A DNA stretch of 64,000 nucleotides from Bog-473 sp963764305 (GTDB lineage Bacteria > Actinomycetota > Acidimicrobiia > Acidimicrobiales > RAAP-2): positions 503,201-567,200 of the forward strand of contig CAVXSD010000005.1 of assembly GCA_963764305.1 (NCBI GenBank), in the 5' to 3' direction. Both the position numbers and the translations under genes were made by a program. This document shows, piece after piece, positions 17,077 to 25,890 of this stretch (position 1 is its first letter; each line of letters starts with the position of its first letter). The notes beneath the pieces were generated by a model. It saw only the letters and a program-made list of their open reading frames with translations. It was not told the DNA's origin and did not search any database.

Positions 17077-18506
17077 CTATTCGGAGGTTGTCAGTGCTCC
17101 GATCTTCACCAGATTGTGGTTGAAGACCCCATAACCGCACCAGGTGCGTGCTCCTTCGATGCCGTCGATCTGTGTTCGGCTCCAACCGAAGTCTCGTTTG
17201 AGGCAGCTGATCCGACCTTCGCTTCCCGTTCTCCACTTCACCAGGCGCTGGAACTGCGGCCTGCTCTCGACGGCGCGCCGTGACCGCGCTCGGTTTACCT
17301 TTCGTCGGAAGGACGACGGTTCGCACCCCGAGCGCGCCGAGCTGGACTCTCACCGCGTTCTCCCCATAGCCGCGGTCAGCGGTGACTGCCTTGGGCATGC
17401 GCCTGGCCCGCCGGGCGACGCGCTCGATGGCGGGGACGAGCATGGGCGCATCCGCTGGGTTGCCGACCTCGACGTTGTGGTCGATCACCACGCCGTCCTC
17501 GTTGTCGACGACCTGGGCCTTGTAGCCGAACTCGACGGGCTTGCCGAGCCGACCCTTGCGGATGGGGCGGGCATCGGGGTCGTGCAGCGACACCAGCCTG
17601 GTCGCTCCGTCGGGAACTTCGCCACCGAGACGCTTCTCGGTCTGTTCGGCGATCTGAGCGACCCGACCGGCGGTCATCGCCAAGTCGCCGGCAATGCGAG
17701 CAGAGCCTTCTTGGGGCGGCGTCACCGAGGCGTTTGAGCGCCCGCAGAGCGTTCGCCGCGACTTGGCGGGCCTCGTCGACGGCAACGTGTGCGATGCGGA
17801 CCATGTCGGCGTTGATGGCCATGACCTCGTCTTTTGCCTCGCCGCTGCGTCGTCGCAGGTTGGCGCCGATGGAGCGGGCCCGGGCCCTCATCATCCGAGT
17901 TCGGTCCCGCGACCTGGTCCTCGAAGCCAGTCCCACATCCTTGAGCTTCTCGATTGCCTTGGCCATCTTGGCCACGCCCTTGGCCATCAGGCCCGAGTCC
18001 GTCGGGTAGGCGACGTTGGCGGGGACCACCGTGGTGTCGGCACGGACCTTGTTGGTCTTCAAGACCTTGGCGGCCTGGGCCTTGGCCAGCAGCGCCTCGT
18101 TCAAGCCGTCGACCGCGGATGACCCGCACCGGGTGGTGATCTTCATCAAGGTGGTCGGATGCGGCACCGTCGTGCCCAACGGGATCCGACAGAAGCGCTG
18201 CCACGAGATCGAATCGGCGACCTCCCGGCACAACGGCTCGAAGCCGAGGCGGTAGCGGTACTTCAAGAACATCAGACGCAAGTACGTCTCGATCGGTACC
18301 GACGGGCGCCCGAGCGCAGCGTGGAAATGTGCACGGAACGGCTCGAAGAAGGCCGGATCGTTGAGCAGCCGGTCAACCGCCTCGAGCTCGGCCGGCATCC
18401 CGAGGCACATCTCGGGGAGGATCGTTTCCCACAATGTCGGGCTGCGCGTTCTACAGTTCTCAACACGATGGCCTCGATCCGTACTAGTCCTACGGTTCGG
18501 GGCCAT
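17077..18506 (-). pseudogene. DDE transposase gene, disrupted by two frameshifts
   Basis: The N-terminal part (DUF772-like) reads MCLGMPAELEAVDRLL, ETYLRLMFLKYRYRLGFEPL and KVRADTTVVPAN (first catalytic Asp). Near 17710 the similarity passes to another frame (GSARIAGDLAMTAGRVAQIA, then KAVTADRGYGE with the second Asp). Near 17270 it passes to a third frame (FQRLVKWRTGSEGRISCLKR and IDGIEGARTWCGYGVFNHNL) that ends in TAG at 17077-17079. All domains are present, but no single frame covers them, so the element should not move itself. Confidence 0.85.
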
Positions 18507-18547
18507 CCTTATCGATCGGGGCTCAAATCGCGAGCACCTACGGCGAC

Positions 18548-18566
18548 TTTTTCAGGGGGAAGTAGC
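18548..18566 (-). repeat. Right terminal inverted repeat of the DDE insertion sequence
   Basis: Exact reverse complement of the 19-bp repeat at 16963-16981, followed by TA at 18567-18568. Base 18566 also supplies part of the stop codon of the neighbouring phosphatase gene. Confidence 0.9.
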
Positions 18567-19318
18567 TATAGCAAAGCCGCCGGTTCGAGCAGTGCGCCGC
18601 GCAGGCCTTCGACGAGACCCGGCCCGGCCCCGAGCCCCTCGACATAGGCACCGACCGAGCCGTACTGCGCCCGCACGTGGTCGAGCAGCAGCTCCATCTG
18701 GGCCGGGTCGGCCGAGAAGACCTCGTCGATGTTCTCGATCGTCTCCCGGCCCTCGGGGTATTTCGCCACGAGCTTCTCGCGCAGCCGCTGCATGGCGGCC
18801 CCGCTGAGCGCGTAGTCGGCCACCACAGTCGGCTCGTCCACGCCGAGCAGCGACAGCACGATGGCGGAGAGGACCCCGGTACGGTCCTTGCCGGCGGTGC
18901 AGTGGAAGACGGCGGGCAGCGCGTCGGGGGCGGCCAGCACAACCAGGGCGTCGAGGATCTGGCCCCCGGCGTCGCGCACGATCTCCTGGTACTGCGAGCC
19001 GAGCAGGCCGGGCCGGCGGTCGAACTCCTGCGCGTCGGGGAGCTCGTCGATGAAGGGGAAGTGGTGGAAGGCCACCGGGTGGGCGCCGACATCGAACCGG
19101 CCGCGCTCGAGCTCCGAGCCGGACCGCAGGTCGATGACCGTCCGGATGCCGAGGGCGCGCAACACAGAGAGGTCCGCCTCTGTCAGCTCGCCCAGGCCGT
19201 CGGCGCGGAAGAGCGTGCGCCACCGTGTCCGCGCCCCGCCGGTGGCCGCGTACCCGCCCAGATCACGAAAATTGACCGCGCCCTCCAGCGCGATGAGCCG
19301 CGCCATGGTCTCCATCAC
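18566..19318 (-). CDS. Tyrosine/serine phosphatase (PTP fold), 3' end trimmed by an insertion
   Basis: 250 aa. The family N-terminal motif NFRDLGGYAATGG is followed by the P-loop HCTAGKDRTG with the nucleophilic Cys and the Arg. These low-specificity bacterial phosphatases act on phosphotyrosine, phosphoserine or phosphoinositides. GTG 19318 is preferred: a perfect AAGGAGG stands 9 nt upstream (12 nt from the alternative ATG 19315). The C-terminus runs into the insertion sequence, and the TAG stop is formed by the IS end plus the TA duplication, so a few native residues may have been lost. The catalytic domain looks complete. Confidence 0.85.
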   Translation of the reverse strand: MMETMARLIALEGAVNFRDLGGYAATGGARTRWRTLFRADGLGELTEADLSVLRALGIRTVIDLRSGSELERGRFDVGAHPVAFHHFPFIDELPDAQEFDRRPGLLGSQYQEIVRDAGGQILDALVVLAAPDALPAVFHCTAGKDRTGVLSAIVLSLLGVDEPTVVADYALSGAAMQRLREKLVAKYPEGRETIENIDEVFSADPAQMELLLDHVRAQYGSVGAYVEGLGAGPGLVEGLRGALLEPAALL

Positions 19319-19421
19319 GTCAGTGCACCTCCTTGATCCGTGACCCTTCCTCACCCTGCAGTCTGCACGCCGGGGCGGGCCGCCGGAGCACGTCCGCGAA
19401 CACCAGGTGACAAAACCGCAA

Positions 19422-19457
19422 GACCGTCAGGACCGTCAGGACCGTCGGGACCGTCAG
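19422..19457. repeat. Four tandem 9-bp repeats at the 3' end of the pspAB-like gene
   Basis: GACCGTCAG occurs at 19422, 19431, 19440 (as GACCGTCGG) and 19449. The array covers the stop codon of the pspAB-like gene (19454-19456) and its immediate downstream region. It could vary in copy number and change the 3' untranslated end. Confidence 0.6.
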
Positions 19458-20026
19458 GTCACCGGCATGTCCCACAGGGGGAACCACCGGGCCAGGTCGG
19501 GCTCCACCGGGAGGTCGGACCCGACCATCGTTCGTATGCGGAGCTCGAGCTCGGTGTCCCGGCGTTCCTTCTCTGTGTCGACGGGGGCGAAGGGATAGAA
19601 GGTGCCGCGCTTGAAGAGGTAGACGAGCCGGAAGGCTCGGGCATCGCCGGGAGCCTCGGGACCGGGGACGAAGCCGAACGCCGAGCACAGCAGCTGGGGC
19701 CCCCAGCCGTTGTCCTGCAGCGTGGAGTTGGCCATGTGGATCTTGGTCACCAGCTCCTCGAGGTCGCTGTCGTCGAGGAGCAGCCAGCCGTAGTCGAAGG
19801 AGTCCTGGGCGTGCCCGAAGCCCTCGCCCACCAGCTCGGAGATCTCCTTCTGGGCATCCGCCGCCCCCTGGCCCGGCGGTGGTTTCCAGCAGACCCCGGC
19901 GTGGCCCGACGTCACCAGCCCGCCTGCGCTCTGCAGCGTCAACGCGGCCGTGGGCAGGGCGAACAGGGCATCGAGATTGGCCCGGACCGGCTTGGTTCGG
20001 CCGAGGATGGTGTCGAGGAGTCCCAC
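19454..20026 (-). CDS. PspA-associated protein PspAB
   Basis: 190 aa soluble protein starting GLLDTILGRTKPVRANLDALFALP, with FDYGWLLLDDSDLEELVTKIHMAN and later LFKRGTFYPFAP. This fits the PspAB family encoded beside pspA and htpX in actinobacteria. GTG 20026 gives the conserved N-terminus; the frame upstream overlaps htpX in another phase. Its start lies 19 nt after the htpX stop, so it is the last gene of the pspA-htpX-pspAB operon. The molecular role is unknown; association with envelope stress is inferred from context. Confidence 0.8.
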   Translation of the reverse strand: MGLLDTILGRTKPVRANLDALFALPTAALTLQSAGGLVTSGHAGVCWKPPPGQGAADAQKEISELVGEGFGHAQDSFDYGWLLLDDSDLEELVTKIHMANSTLQDNGWGPQLLCSAFGFVPGPEAPGDARAFRLVYLFKRGTFYPFAPVDTEKERRDTELELRIRTMVGSDLPVEPDLARWFPLWDMPVT

Positions 20027-20045
20027 GACCGGTGCGGCGGACGAC

Positions 20046-20990
20046 TCAGCCGGCCTGACCGAGCTGGCGCTCGAGCGAGTCCAGCTGGGCCAGGCGACGC
20101 TCGAGCGTCGGGTGCGTCCGGAACAGGTTGCCGAAGCTGAAGCCGCCTCCCTGGCCCTGCTCGCCACCGCTGGCCACGGCCGGGGTGAAGAAGAAGGCGT
20201 TGAACGGCTCGGCGGCGCGCAGGTCCTTGGTCGGGATGCGACCCATCTCGCCGGTGATCTTGACCAGCGCCGAGGCCAACAGGGAGGGCCGGCCGATGAG
20301 CAGCGCGCCCGATCGGTCCGCCGCCAGTTCCCGGTACCGCGACAGAGCCATGGTCAACAGGAAACTCACGAAGTACACGACGACCGACACCAGCAGGACG
20401 ATCATCTCGATGCCGGCCTGGTTCTGATTGTTGTTGCCGCCGCCCCGGCCGCCGCCGAAGATCTCCGAGTAGAACATCACGCGGGTCAGGAGCCCGGCGA
20501 TCATGCCGAGCCCGCTGGCGATGGTCATGACCGCGACGTCGCGGTGGGCCACGTGGGACAGCTCGTGCGAGAGCACCGCTTCGATCTCGGGCTCTTCGAG
20601 CCGGCGCAGGAGCCCCGACGTCACGCAGACGACGGACGACTTGGGGCTGCGGCCCGTGGCGAAGGCGTTCGGGATGTCGGTGGTGGCGATGGCCACCTTG
20701 GGCTTGGGCATGTCGGCCAGGGCACAGAGCCGGTCGACCACACCGTGCAGCTCGGGGGCTTGCTCGGGCGTCACCTCCTTGGCATGCATGGCGTACATTG
20801 CGATCTTGGCGCTGAACCAGTACTGGCAGAAGAGCAGCACGACCGCGATGACCAGGACGACGGCGTACGACAGGCCAACGGCGATGAGGACGCCCACGAC
20901 CAGCCCGTACAGGAGGACGAGGAGCAGCCCGGTGAGGAACATGCGGTAGGTCAGGCCCCGGTCCGGCTTGATGTTGCGGGAGATGGCCAT
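20046..20990 (-). CDS. htpX: Membrane zinc metalloprotease HtpX
   Basis: 314 aa. Two N-terminal membrane helices (about residues 17-37 and 38-58) are followed by the M48 domain with AIATTDIPNAFATGR and the zinc motif HELSH (two His), then two more hydrophobic segments and RELAADRSGA supplying the third metal ligand Glu. A Gly/Asn-rich loop lies between helices. HtpX degrades damaged membrane proteins. ATG 20990 overlaps the pspA stop (TGATG), so translation is coupled to the upstream gene. The frame continues open into the N-terminal part of pspA because of the indel there. Confidence 0.93.
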   Translation of the reverse strand: MAISRNIKPDRGLTYRMFLTGLLLVLLYGLVVGVLIAVGLSYAVVLVIAVVLLFCQYWFSAKIAMYAMHAKEVTPEQAPELHGVVDRLCALADMPKPKVAIATTDIPNAFATGRSPKSSVVCVTSGLLRRLEEPEIEAVLSHELSHVAHRDVAVMTIASGLGMIAGLLTRVMFYSEIFGGGRGGGNNNQNQAGIEMIVLLVSVVVYFVSFLLTMALSRYRELAADRSGALLIGRPSLLASALVKITGEMGRIPTKDLRAAEPFNAFFFTPAVASGGEQGQGGGFSFGNLFRTHPTLERRLAQLDSLERQLGQAG

Positions 20991-21761
20991 CAGGCGCTCT
21001 CGCCTGCGGTGCCGCCCTGCTCCGCGGCAGGCAGCGCGGCCGTGTTGCCGGAGGCGCCGCCCGTCCCCAGCTCGGCCTTCAACGCCGCCAGCTCGTTGTC
21101 CACCTGGGAGGTTGATGACACTTTGTCGAGCTCCTTCTGAATGTCGTCGACTGGATGCGTCAGGTCGTCGAGCGCGCCGGATGCCAGCAACTCGTCGATG
21201 GCCCCCGCCCGCGCCTGCATGCTCGAGATCTTGTCCTGCGCCCGCTGCATGGTGGCGCCGGCGTTCCGCGTTGAGTCGGAGATCCCCGACACCGCCTCGC
21301 CCACCTTGGTCTGGGCCTCGGCCGCGGTGTAGGAGGCCTTCATCGTCTCCTTCTGGGTGCGGAAGCGCTCGACCCGGATCTGGAGCTCCTGCGAGGTCTG
21401 CACGAGCTTCTGCTCCTGGTCGCTGATCTGGTCGTGCTGCGTCTTGAGCTCGGCGAGCTGCTCGCCCAGCGCGGCGCGGCGCGCCAGAGCTTCGCGGGCC
21501 AGGTCCTCGTTGCCCTGCCCGAGTGCGGTCTTGGCCTGCCCCTGCAATTTGTCGGCCTGTTTCTGCAACCCCTGGGCCTGCAGCTCGATCCGCTTGCCGC
21601 GCCGTGGCCACGTCGGCCACGCCCCGTCGCACCTTCTGCAGCTGCTCGAGCTGCTTCTCGTAGGAGAGGTCCAACGTGTCACGCGGATCCTCCATCCTGT
21701 CCAGGGCCTTGTTGGCCTTGGACCGGAAGATGTCCCGGATCCGACTGAACATGCCTGCCAT
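20990..21761 (-). pseudogene. pspA: PspA/IM30 phage-shock protein, frameshifted near 21597
   Basis: The N-terminus MFSRIRDIFRSKANKALDRM followed by LSYEKQLEQLQKVRRGVADV is typical of PspA. The frame then shifts at about 21595-21600 (reading ATARQADRA where ATARKRIELQ is expected). From RIELQAQGLQKQADKLQ to the end the long coiled coil continues one base out of phase and stops in TGA overlapping the htpX start. One extra base in GCGCGGCAAG accounts for it. PspA oligomers protect the cytoplasmic membrane under stress. ATG 21761 lies 8 nt after a TATGCT box (leaderless); ATG 21752 is an alternative. Decay or sequence error cannot be separated here. Confidence 0.82.
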
Positions 21762-21838
21762 GGGTACCGAGCATAAGGCCCAGCGGGGGAGGGGGGACAC
21801 CGGGCGGCCCTACGCAGGGCCGCCGCTAAGGTCGGCAC

Positions 21839-22705
21839 GTGCCTGATCGTCTCTGCCTGCTCAGCGTCCACGCGCACCCGGACGACGAGGCTTCCAAGGG
21901 TGCCCCGACGGTGGCCCGTTATCACGCCGAAGGCGTGCGGACCGTGCTCGTGTGCTGCACCGGGGGCGAGGAGGGCGACATCCTCAACCCGGCCATGGAC
22001 ACCCCCGAGGTGCGGGCCGACATCGGGCGGGTCCGGATGGCCGAGCTCAAGGCGTCCACGGACATCATCGGCTACGACGAGACGGTGCTGCTCGGCTACC
22101 GGGACTCGGGCATGCCCGACTCGGAGGCCAACACCCGGCCGGACTCCTTCGCGCAGGCCCCCCTCGATGAGGCCGTCGAGCGCCTGGTGGCCGTCATCCG
22201 CCGGGAGCGCCCCCAGGTGATCATCACCTACGGCGACAACCAGACCGAGTACCCGCATCCGGACCATCTGCGGGTGCATGAGATCTCCGTTCTGGCGTTC
22301 GGCTCCGCCGGTGATCCGGACCGCTTCCCGGACGCCGGACCGCCCTTCACTCCGGAAAAGCTCTACTACTCGGTGTGGTCGGGTGAGCGGTTCCGCCAGA
22401 TCCACGAGAAGTTCGAGGAGCTCGGTCTCGAGTCGCCCTTCGACGACAAGTGGCTCACGCGCATGACCAGGACCGAGCCGTTCACCACGACCATCGACGT
22501 CACCGGCTTCACCCATGTGCGCGGCGAGGCACTGAAGGCGCATGCGACGCAGGTCGACCCCACGTCGGCCTTCTGGTTCGGCCTGCCGCCCGAAGTGATG
22601 CGCGACATCCATCCCGTCGACGAGTTCCGCCTGGCGCAGAGCCGTGTCGGTGCGGCCGACTTGACCGAGGACGACCTCTTTGCGGGGGTGCGGTCCGGAT
22701 CCTGA
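21839..22705 (+). CDS. mca: Mycothiol S-conjugate amidase (PIG-L family)
   Basis: 288 aa, full length for Mca. The zinc motif AHPDDE lies at residues 12-17, with CTGGEEGDILNPAMD and HPDHLRVHE supplying further ligands. Mca cleaves mycothiol S-conjugates of toxins to mercapturic acids and glucosaminyl-inositol; the paralogue MshB (mycothiol synthesis) is shorter and less like this. GTG 21839 follows TAAGGT (21827-21832) by 6 nt, suggesting a leaderless mRNA. It points to mycothiol as the organism's low-molecular-weight thiol. Divergent from pspA. Confidence 0.88.
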   Translation: MPDRLCLLSVHAHPDDEASKGAPTVARYHAEGVRTVLVCCTGGEEGDILNPAMDTPEVRADIGRVRMAELKASTDIIGYDETVLLGYRDSGMPDSEANTRPDSFAQAPLDEAVERLVAVIRRERPQVIITYGDNQTEYPHPDHLRVHEISVLAFGSAGDPDRFPDAGPPFTPEKLYYSVWSGERFRQIHEKFEELGLESPFDDKWLTRMTRTEPFTTTIDVTGFTHVRGEALKAHATQVDPTSAFWFGLPPEVMRDIHPVDEFRLAQSRVGAADLTEDDLFAGVRSGS

Positions 22706-22711
22706 GGGGGG

Positions 22712-23275
22712 TCAGGCCGTGGGGCCGAGGAAGCCCCAGCTGATGATGCCCGCGCTCTGCAGCAGCACCAGGGCCACGGCGGTGGCCAGGACGCCCAGCA
22801 GGACGATGACCACGACCGGTTTCCAGACGCGGCGCCGCCGCGGGCGGCGGGCCGCCCGACGGCGGGCGGTACGGGGGACGATCGGCACCGCCTGTGGCAC
22901 GACAGCGGCGGAGGCCGGGATCGCCGGTGTTGCCGCGGCCCCCGTCGGCACAGGTGCGCCCGCATCGGCGGCGGGACCCGTTGGGTCCGCCGCCGCGTCC
23001 CGCATGACCCTCCCGAGGTCGTCGAGCGTCCACCCCTTCACCATCAGCGGGGTGACCGATCCGCCGCCGCGCAGGGTGAGGACGACACACCCCGGCCTCT
23101 CCGCCAGCTCCCACTCCGAGATGCGGTCCCAGGTCATGTGCTGGTCGACCCGGCCGGGTCGCCGGATCACGATCCCCTCGCGCGAGAGGGCGATGTCGAA
23201 GACGTCGGCCGGGAGGGTGCGCTGCCTCGAGAAGATCGAGACGCCCCGGATCGTCGTCGTGGTCGTGGCGGTCAC
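22712..23275 (-). CDS. Hypothetical protein with C-terminal membrane anchor
   Basis: 187 aa. Residues about 1-95 form a compact beta-rich domain (ALSREGIVIRRPGRVDQHMTW, WELAERPGCVVLTLRG) reminiscent of small PH-like membrane-associated domains. An Ala/Pro/Val-rich linker follows, then an Arg cluster (RRRAARRPRRRRV) and one membrane helix (VVVIVLLGVLATAVALVLL), so the N-terminal domain should face the cytoplasm. It starts 10 nt after the stop of the YdjC-like gene and is probably the last gene of the purK-purE operon. Function unknown. Confidence 0.65.
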   Translation of the reverse strand: MTATTTTTIRGVSIFSRQRTLPADVFDIALSREGIVIRRPGRVDQHMTWDRISEWELAERPGCVVLTLRGGGSVTPLMVKGWTLDDLGRVMRDAAADPTGPAADAGAPVPTGAAATPAIPASAAVVPQAVPIVPRTARRRAARRPRRRRVWKPVVVIVLLGVLATAVALVLLQSAGIISWGFLGPTA

Positions 23276-23285
23276 CGGCCTCTGC

Positions 23286-24131
23286 TCAGCTTCCGGCCCT
23301 CGCCAGGTCGCGCAGTGGCCGGTACCCGATCAGGGTCGCCCCGGCCTCGTCGAGCGCACGGCGGACCCAGTCCTCGTCGCAGATGATGCGGTGGTCGTCG
23401 ACCCTGGCCGCCCAGTCGTCGGTCGCCAGCGAGCGCAGCTCCGCGCTGTCCACCGCCGGATGCAGGTGCAGCTCGGTCACGCCGGGGCGCAGTGTGGCGA
23501 GATCCCTCTCGAAGATCTGCCGTGACCCCACGCCGGGAACCAGGCGGAAGTGGTCGGTGAAGACGGCACCCTCGTCGGCCGCCACGGCCCGGGCCGGGAA
23601 ACCCACGTAGCGCTCCGTTGCCGGGCTCACCATGCGCAGCGGCAGCCCGAACTCCAGGGCCAGTTCGAGGTAGACGTCGAAGAACTCCGGGCGCAGCTGC
23701 AGCGTCCCCATGTGCGCGTCCACATGGCTGACATCGAAGCCCCACAGGATCGCCCGCTCGATCTGGGCCCGGCATTCGCGGCGGACCTCGTCGAGGTCGG
23801 CGTGGTCCCAGACGTCTTCGACCGTCCGGGGGAAGCCCCCGTCTCCCCCGAGGAGCGAGGGCGCGTGGGTGATGGGGCCCCACCGGTACAGCGCGTACTC
23901 GGCGTTGACCGTGAGGTGGACGCCGATGTCCTCGCCGCGGTACCGGCTGCTCGCCTCGCGGGCCCACGGGCAGGGCACCATCAGCGTGGCGCTGGTGACG
24001 GTGCCCGTGGCGAGGCACTCGTAGACCCCGACATTGGCCGAGTGGCACGAGCCGAGGTCGTCGGCATTGATGATGACCAGCTTGGCCCCGGCGCCGTAGC
24101 CGAGGCGCTGGGCCAAGTTGGGCTCAGCCAT
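23286..24131 (-). CDS. YdjC/ChbG-family carbohydrate deacetylase
   Basis: 281 aa. The family metal site is visible: INADDLGSCHSAN near the N-terminus (Asp-Asp), then HVDAHMGT (His pair) and ELHLHPAVDS at the C-terminal side. ChbG-type enzymes remove acetyl groups from chitooligosaccharides or related sugars. ATG 24131 (MAEPNLAQ) overlaps the end of purE; the frame extends to 24164 inside purE without a better start. Cotranscription with purK-purE is likely, though no functional link is obvious. Confidence 0.83.
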   Translation of the reverse strand: MAEPNLAQRLGYGAGAKLVIINADDLGSCHSANVGVYECLATGTVTSATLMVPCPWAREASSRYRGEDIGVHLTVNAEYALYRWGPITHAPSLLGGDGGFPRTVEDVWDHADLDEVRRECRAQIERAILWGFDVSHVDAHMGTLQLRPEFFDVYLELALEFGLPLRMVSPATERYVGFPARAVAADEGAVFTDHFRLVPGVGSRQIFERDLATLRPGVTELHLHPAVDSAELRSLATDDWAARVDDHRIICDEDWVRRALDEAGATLIGYRPLRDLARAGS

Positions 24132-24639
24132 CCCGGGCCGCCCCTCCGTCGGACACCGCCGCATCCTGGGCCCGGGCGTCGGCGGCGATCTCCTCCTGGA
24201 AAGAGGCCATACGGGTGGTGAGGTCCGGGTCGGCCTGGGCCAGGATGCGCACCGCCAGCAGGCCGGCGTTGCGGGCGCCGTTGACCGCCATGGTCGCCAC
24301 CGGGACGCCCTTGGGCATCTGGACGATGGAGAGCAGGCTGTCGAGGCCGTCGAGCTGCGAGAGCGCCACCGGCACCCCGATGACGGGAAGGGTGGTCACC
24401 GACGCGAGCATGCCGGGCAGGTGAGCGGCACCCCCCGCGCCGGCGATGAGCACCCGGAGGCCGCGACCTGCCGCCTCCGAGCCGAAGGCGAGCATGTCGC
24501 GCGGCGTGCGGTGCGCGGAGACGACGCGCACCTCGTGCGCCACTCCGAAGCGCTCGAGCATGTCGACTGCCCCCTGCATCACGGGCAGGTCGGACGAGCT
24601 CCCCATGACGACGGCGACCAGCGGGGCCGGGCCCGTCAC
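24124..24639 (-). CDS. purE: N5-carboxyaminoimidazole ribonucleotide mutase
   Basis: 171 aa class I PurE. The signature MGSSSDLPVMQ lies at the N-terminus with SAHRTPRDM, GAGGAAHLPGMLAS and LPVIGVPV following. It converts N5-CAIR to CAIR in purine synthesis. The start GTG 24639 overlaps the purK stop, and its own stop overlaps the YdjC-like gene. A C-terminal tail of about 15 acidic/Ala residues is slightly longer than usual. Confidence 0.94.
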   Translation of the reverse strand: MTGPAPLVAVVMGSSSDLPVMQGAVDMLERFGVAHEVRVVSAHRTPRDMLAFGSEAAGRGLRVLIAGAGGAAHLPGMLASVTTLPVIGVPVALSQLDGLDSLLSIVQMPKGVPVATMAVNGARNAGLLAVRILAQADPDLTTRMASFQEEIAADARAQDAAVSDGGAARDG

Positions 24640-25811
24640 CGCAGGACCCCCGCCGGCAGGTGGATGCCGGCGGGCACCGGTGTCCCGAGGGCGATGGCCG
24701 CCGACCAGGCCCGGGCGCGCACCACCTCGGGCTCGTCGCCGCACACGGTCACATGGCCCAGTTTGCGTCCGGGCCGGGCGCGCTTGCCGTAGAGATGCAC
24801 GTGGGCTCCCTCCACGGCGAGGCCGCGGGCAAGGGCCAGCGCGGGATCGGTGCCCGTCGTGCCCCCGAAGATGTTGACGCTGGCCACCTGGGGGTGCTGC
24901 GGCGCCGTCGCCCCGAGGGGCAGGTCCAGCACGGCCCGCACGTGGTTCTCGAACTGGGACGTGACCGAACCCTCCATCGTCCAGTGCCCCGAGTTGTGGG
25001 GCCGGGTGGCCACCTCGTTGACCAGCAGCCGGCCGTCGGACCAGAAGAGCTCCACCGCCATCACGCCGACGCAGGCCGCGATCTCGGCCACCTTCTGGCC
25101 GAGATCCGAGGCGGCCTCCGCGACGTCCGCGTCCAGGCGTCCCGGGACGAGGACCTCCCTGCAGACCCCACCCAACTGGGCGGTCTCGACCGCCGGCCAG
25201 GCCGCGGAGGCGCCCGAGGGGCTGCGGGCCACCAGGACGGCCAATTCGGCATCGAGGGGGAGCAGCTCCTCCACCACGACCCGGCCCGTCACCTGCGCCA
25301 GCGCCGACGCCGCGTCGGCCCGGTCGCGGACGGGCCACACCCCCTTGCCGTCGTAGCCGCCCCGCGCCGCCTTGAGCATGACGGGCCAGCCGTGGGTCGC
25401 GGCGAAGGCCGACACGGCGTCGAGCGCGTCCGGTACCTCGTCGACGATCCGGTAGGCGGGAACGGGCACGCCGGCGTCGTCGAGGACGGTCCGCATGCGG
25501 GCCTTGTCGACGGCGAGCTCCAGCGTGTCGGCGCCGGGTCGCACCACGGCACCCTGGGCCGCCACCTCGGCCACGATCTCGAGGTCGACCTGCTCGTGGT
25601 CGAAGGTGAGGACGTCGCAACGCTCCGCGAAGGCCCGGAGGTCGTCGGCGACGAAGGGCGATCCGAGCATGACCTCGGCCGCCACCTCGCAGGCGGCATC
25701 GTCGGGGTGCGACGCCAGCACGGCCATCGACAGCCCCAGGGCACTGGCCGCCTCGCCCGCCATGCGGGCCAGCTGACCAGCCCCGACGAAGCCGATGGCG
25801 TGCGCGCTCAG
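24636..25811 (-). CDS. purK: N5-carboxyaminoimidazole ribonucleotide synthase, probable CTG start
   Basis: 391 aa if translated from CTG 25811. ATP-grasp features: LKAARGGYDGKGVW, VVEELLPLDAEL and VNEVATRPHNSGHWT. The enzyme carboxylates AIR with ATP and bicarbonate. The first ATG in frame (25763) would remove the conserved N-terminal strand and loop IGFVGAGQLARM, which is encoded in frame just upstream. Between a TAG near 25845 and that motif there is no ATG, GTG or TTG, only CTG 25811. Either CTG is used or an indel hides the start. Overlaps purE by 4 nt. Confidence 0.88.
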   Translation of the reverse strand: MSAHAIGFVGAGQLARMAGEAASALGLSMAVLASHPDDAACEVAAEVMLGSPFVADDLRAFAERCDVLTFDHEQVDLEIVAEVAAQGAVVRPGADTLELAVDKARMRTVLDDAGVPVPAYRIVDEVPDALDAVSAFAATHGWPVMLKAARGGYDGKGVWPVRDRADAASALAQVTGRVVVEELLPLDAELAVLVARSPSGASAAWPAVETAQLGGVCREVLVPGRLDADVAEAASDLGQKVAEIAACVGVMAVELFWSDGRLLVNEVATRPHNSGHWTMEGSVTSQFENHVRAVLDLPLGATAPQHPQVASVNIFGGTTGTDPALALARGLAVEGAHVHLYGKRARPGRKLGHVTVCGDEPEVVRARAWSAAIALGTPVPAGIHLPAGVLR

Positions 25812-25890
25812 GTCGCTCGCCCCCGTCCGGGGATTCGCCTAGACAGTGGGACGGACACAACGGGCAGACTACGCGAGGAGCACCGGGGAC

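Larger units (their letters stand above)
16963..18566 (-). mobile_element. DDE insertion sequence with 19-bp perfect inverted repeats (inactive)
   Basis: A 1604-bp element bounded by perfect 19-bp terminal inverted repeats and flanked by TA on both sides (16961-16962 and 18567-18568), which looks like a 2-bp target duplication. It carries one transposase gene on the minus strand that is broken by two frameshifts. It inserted between the pterin dehydratase gene and the last codons of the phosphatase gene, whose stop codon now spans the junction. It is an IS5-superfamily-like element; the exact group needs a database comparison. Confidence 0.9.

Noticed and set aside
17060..17080. tRNA T-arm-like GGTTCGATTC
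   Set aside because: It lies inside the transposase coding region near its stop, and no acceptor stem, D-arm or anticodon arm can be built around it.
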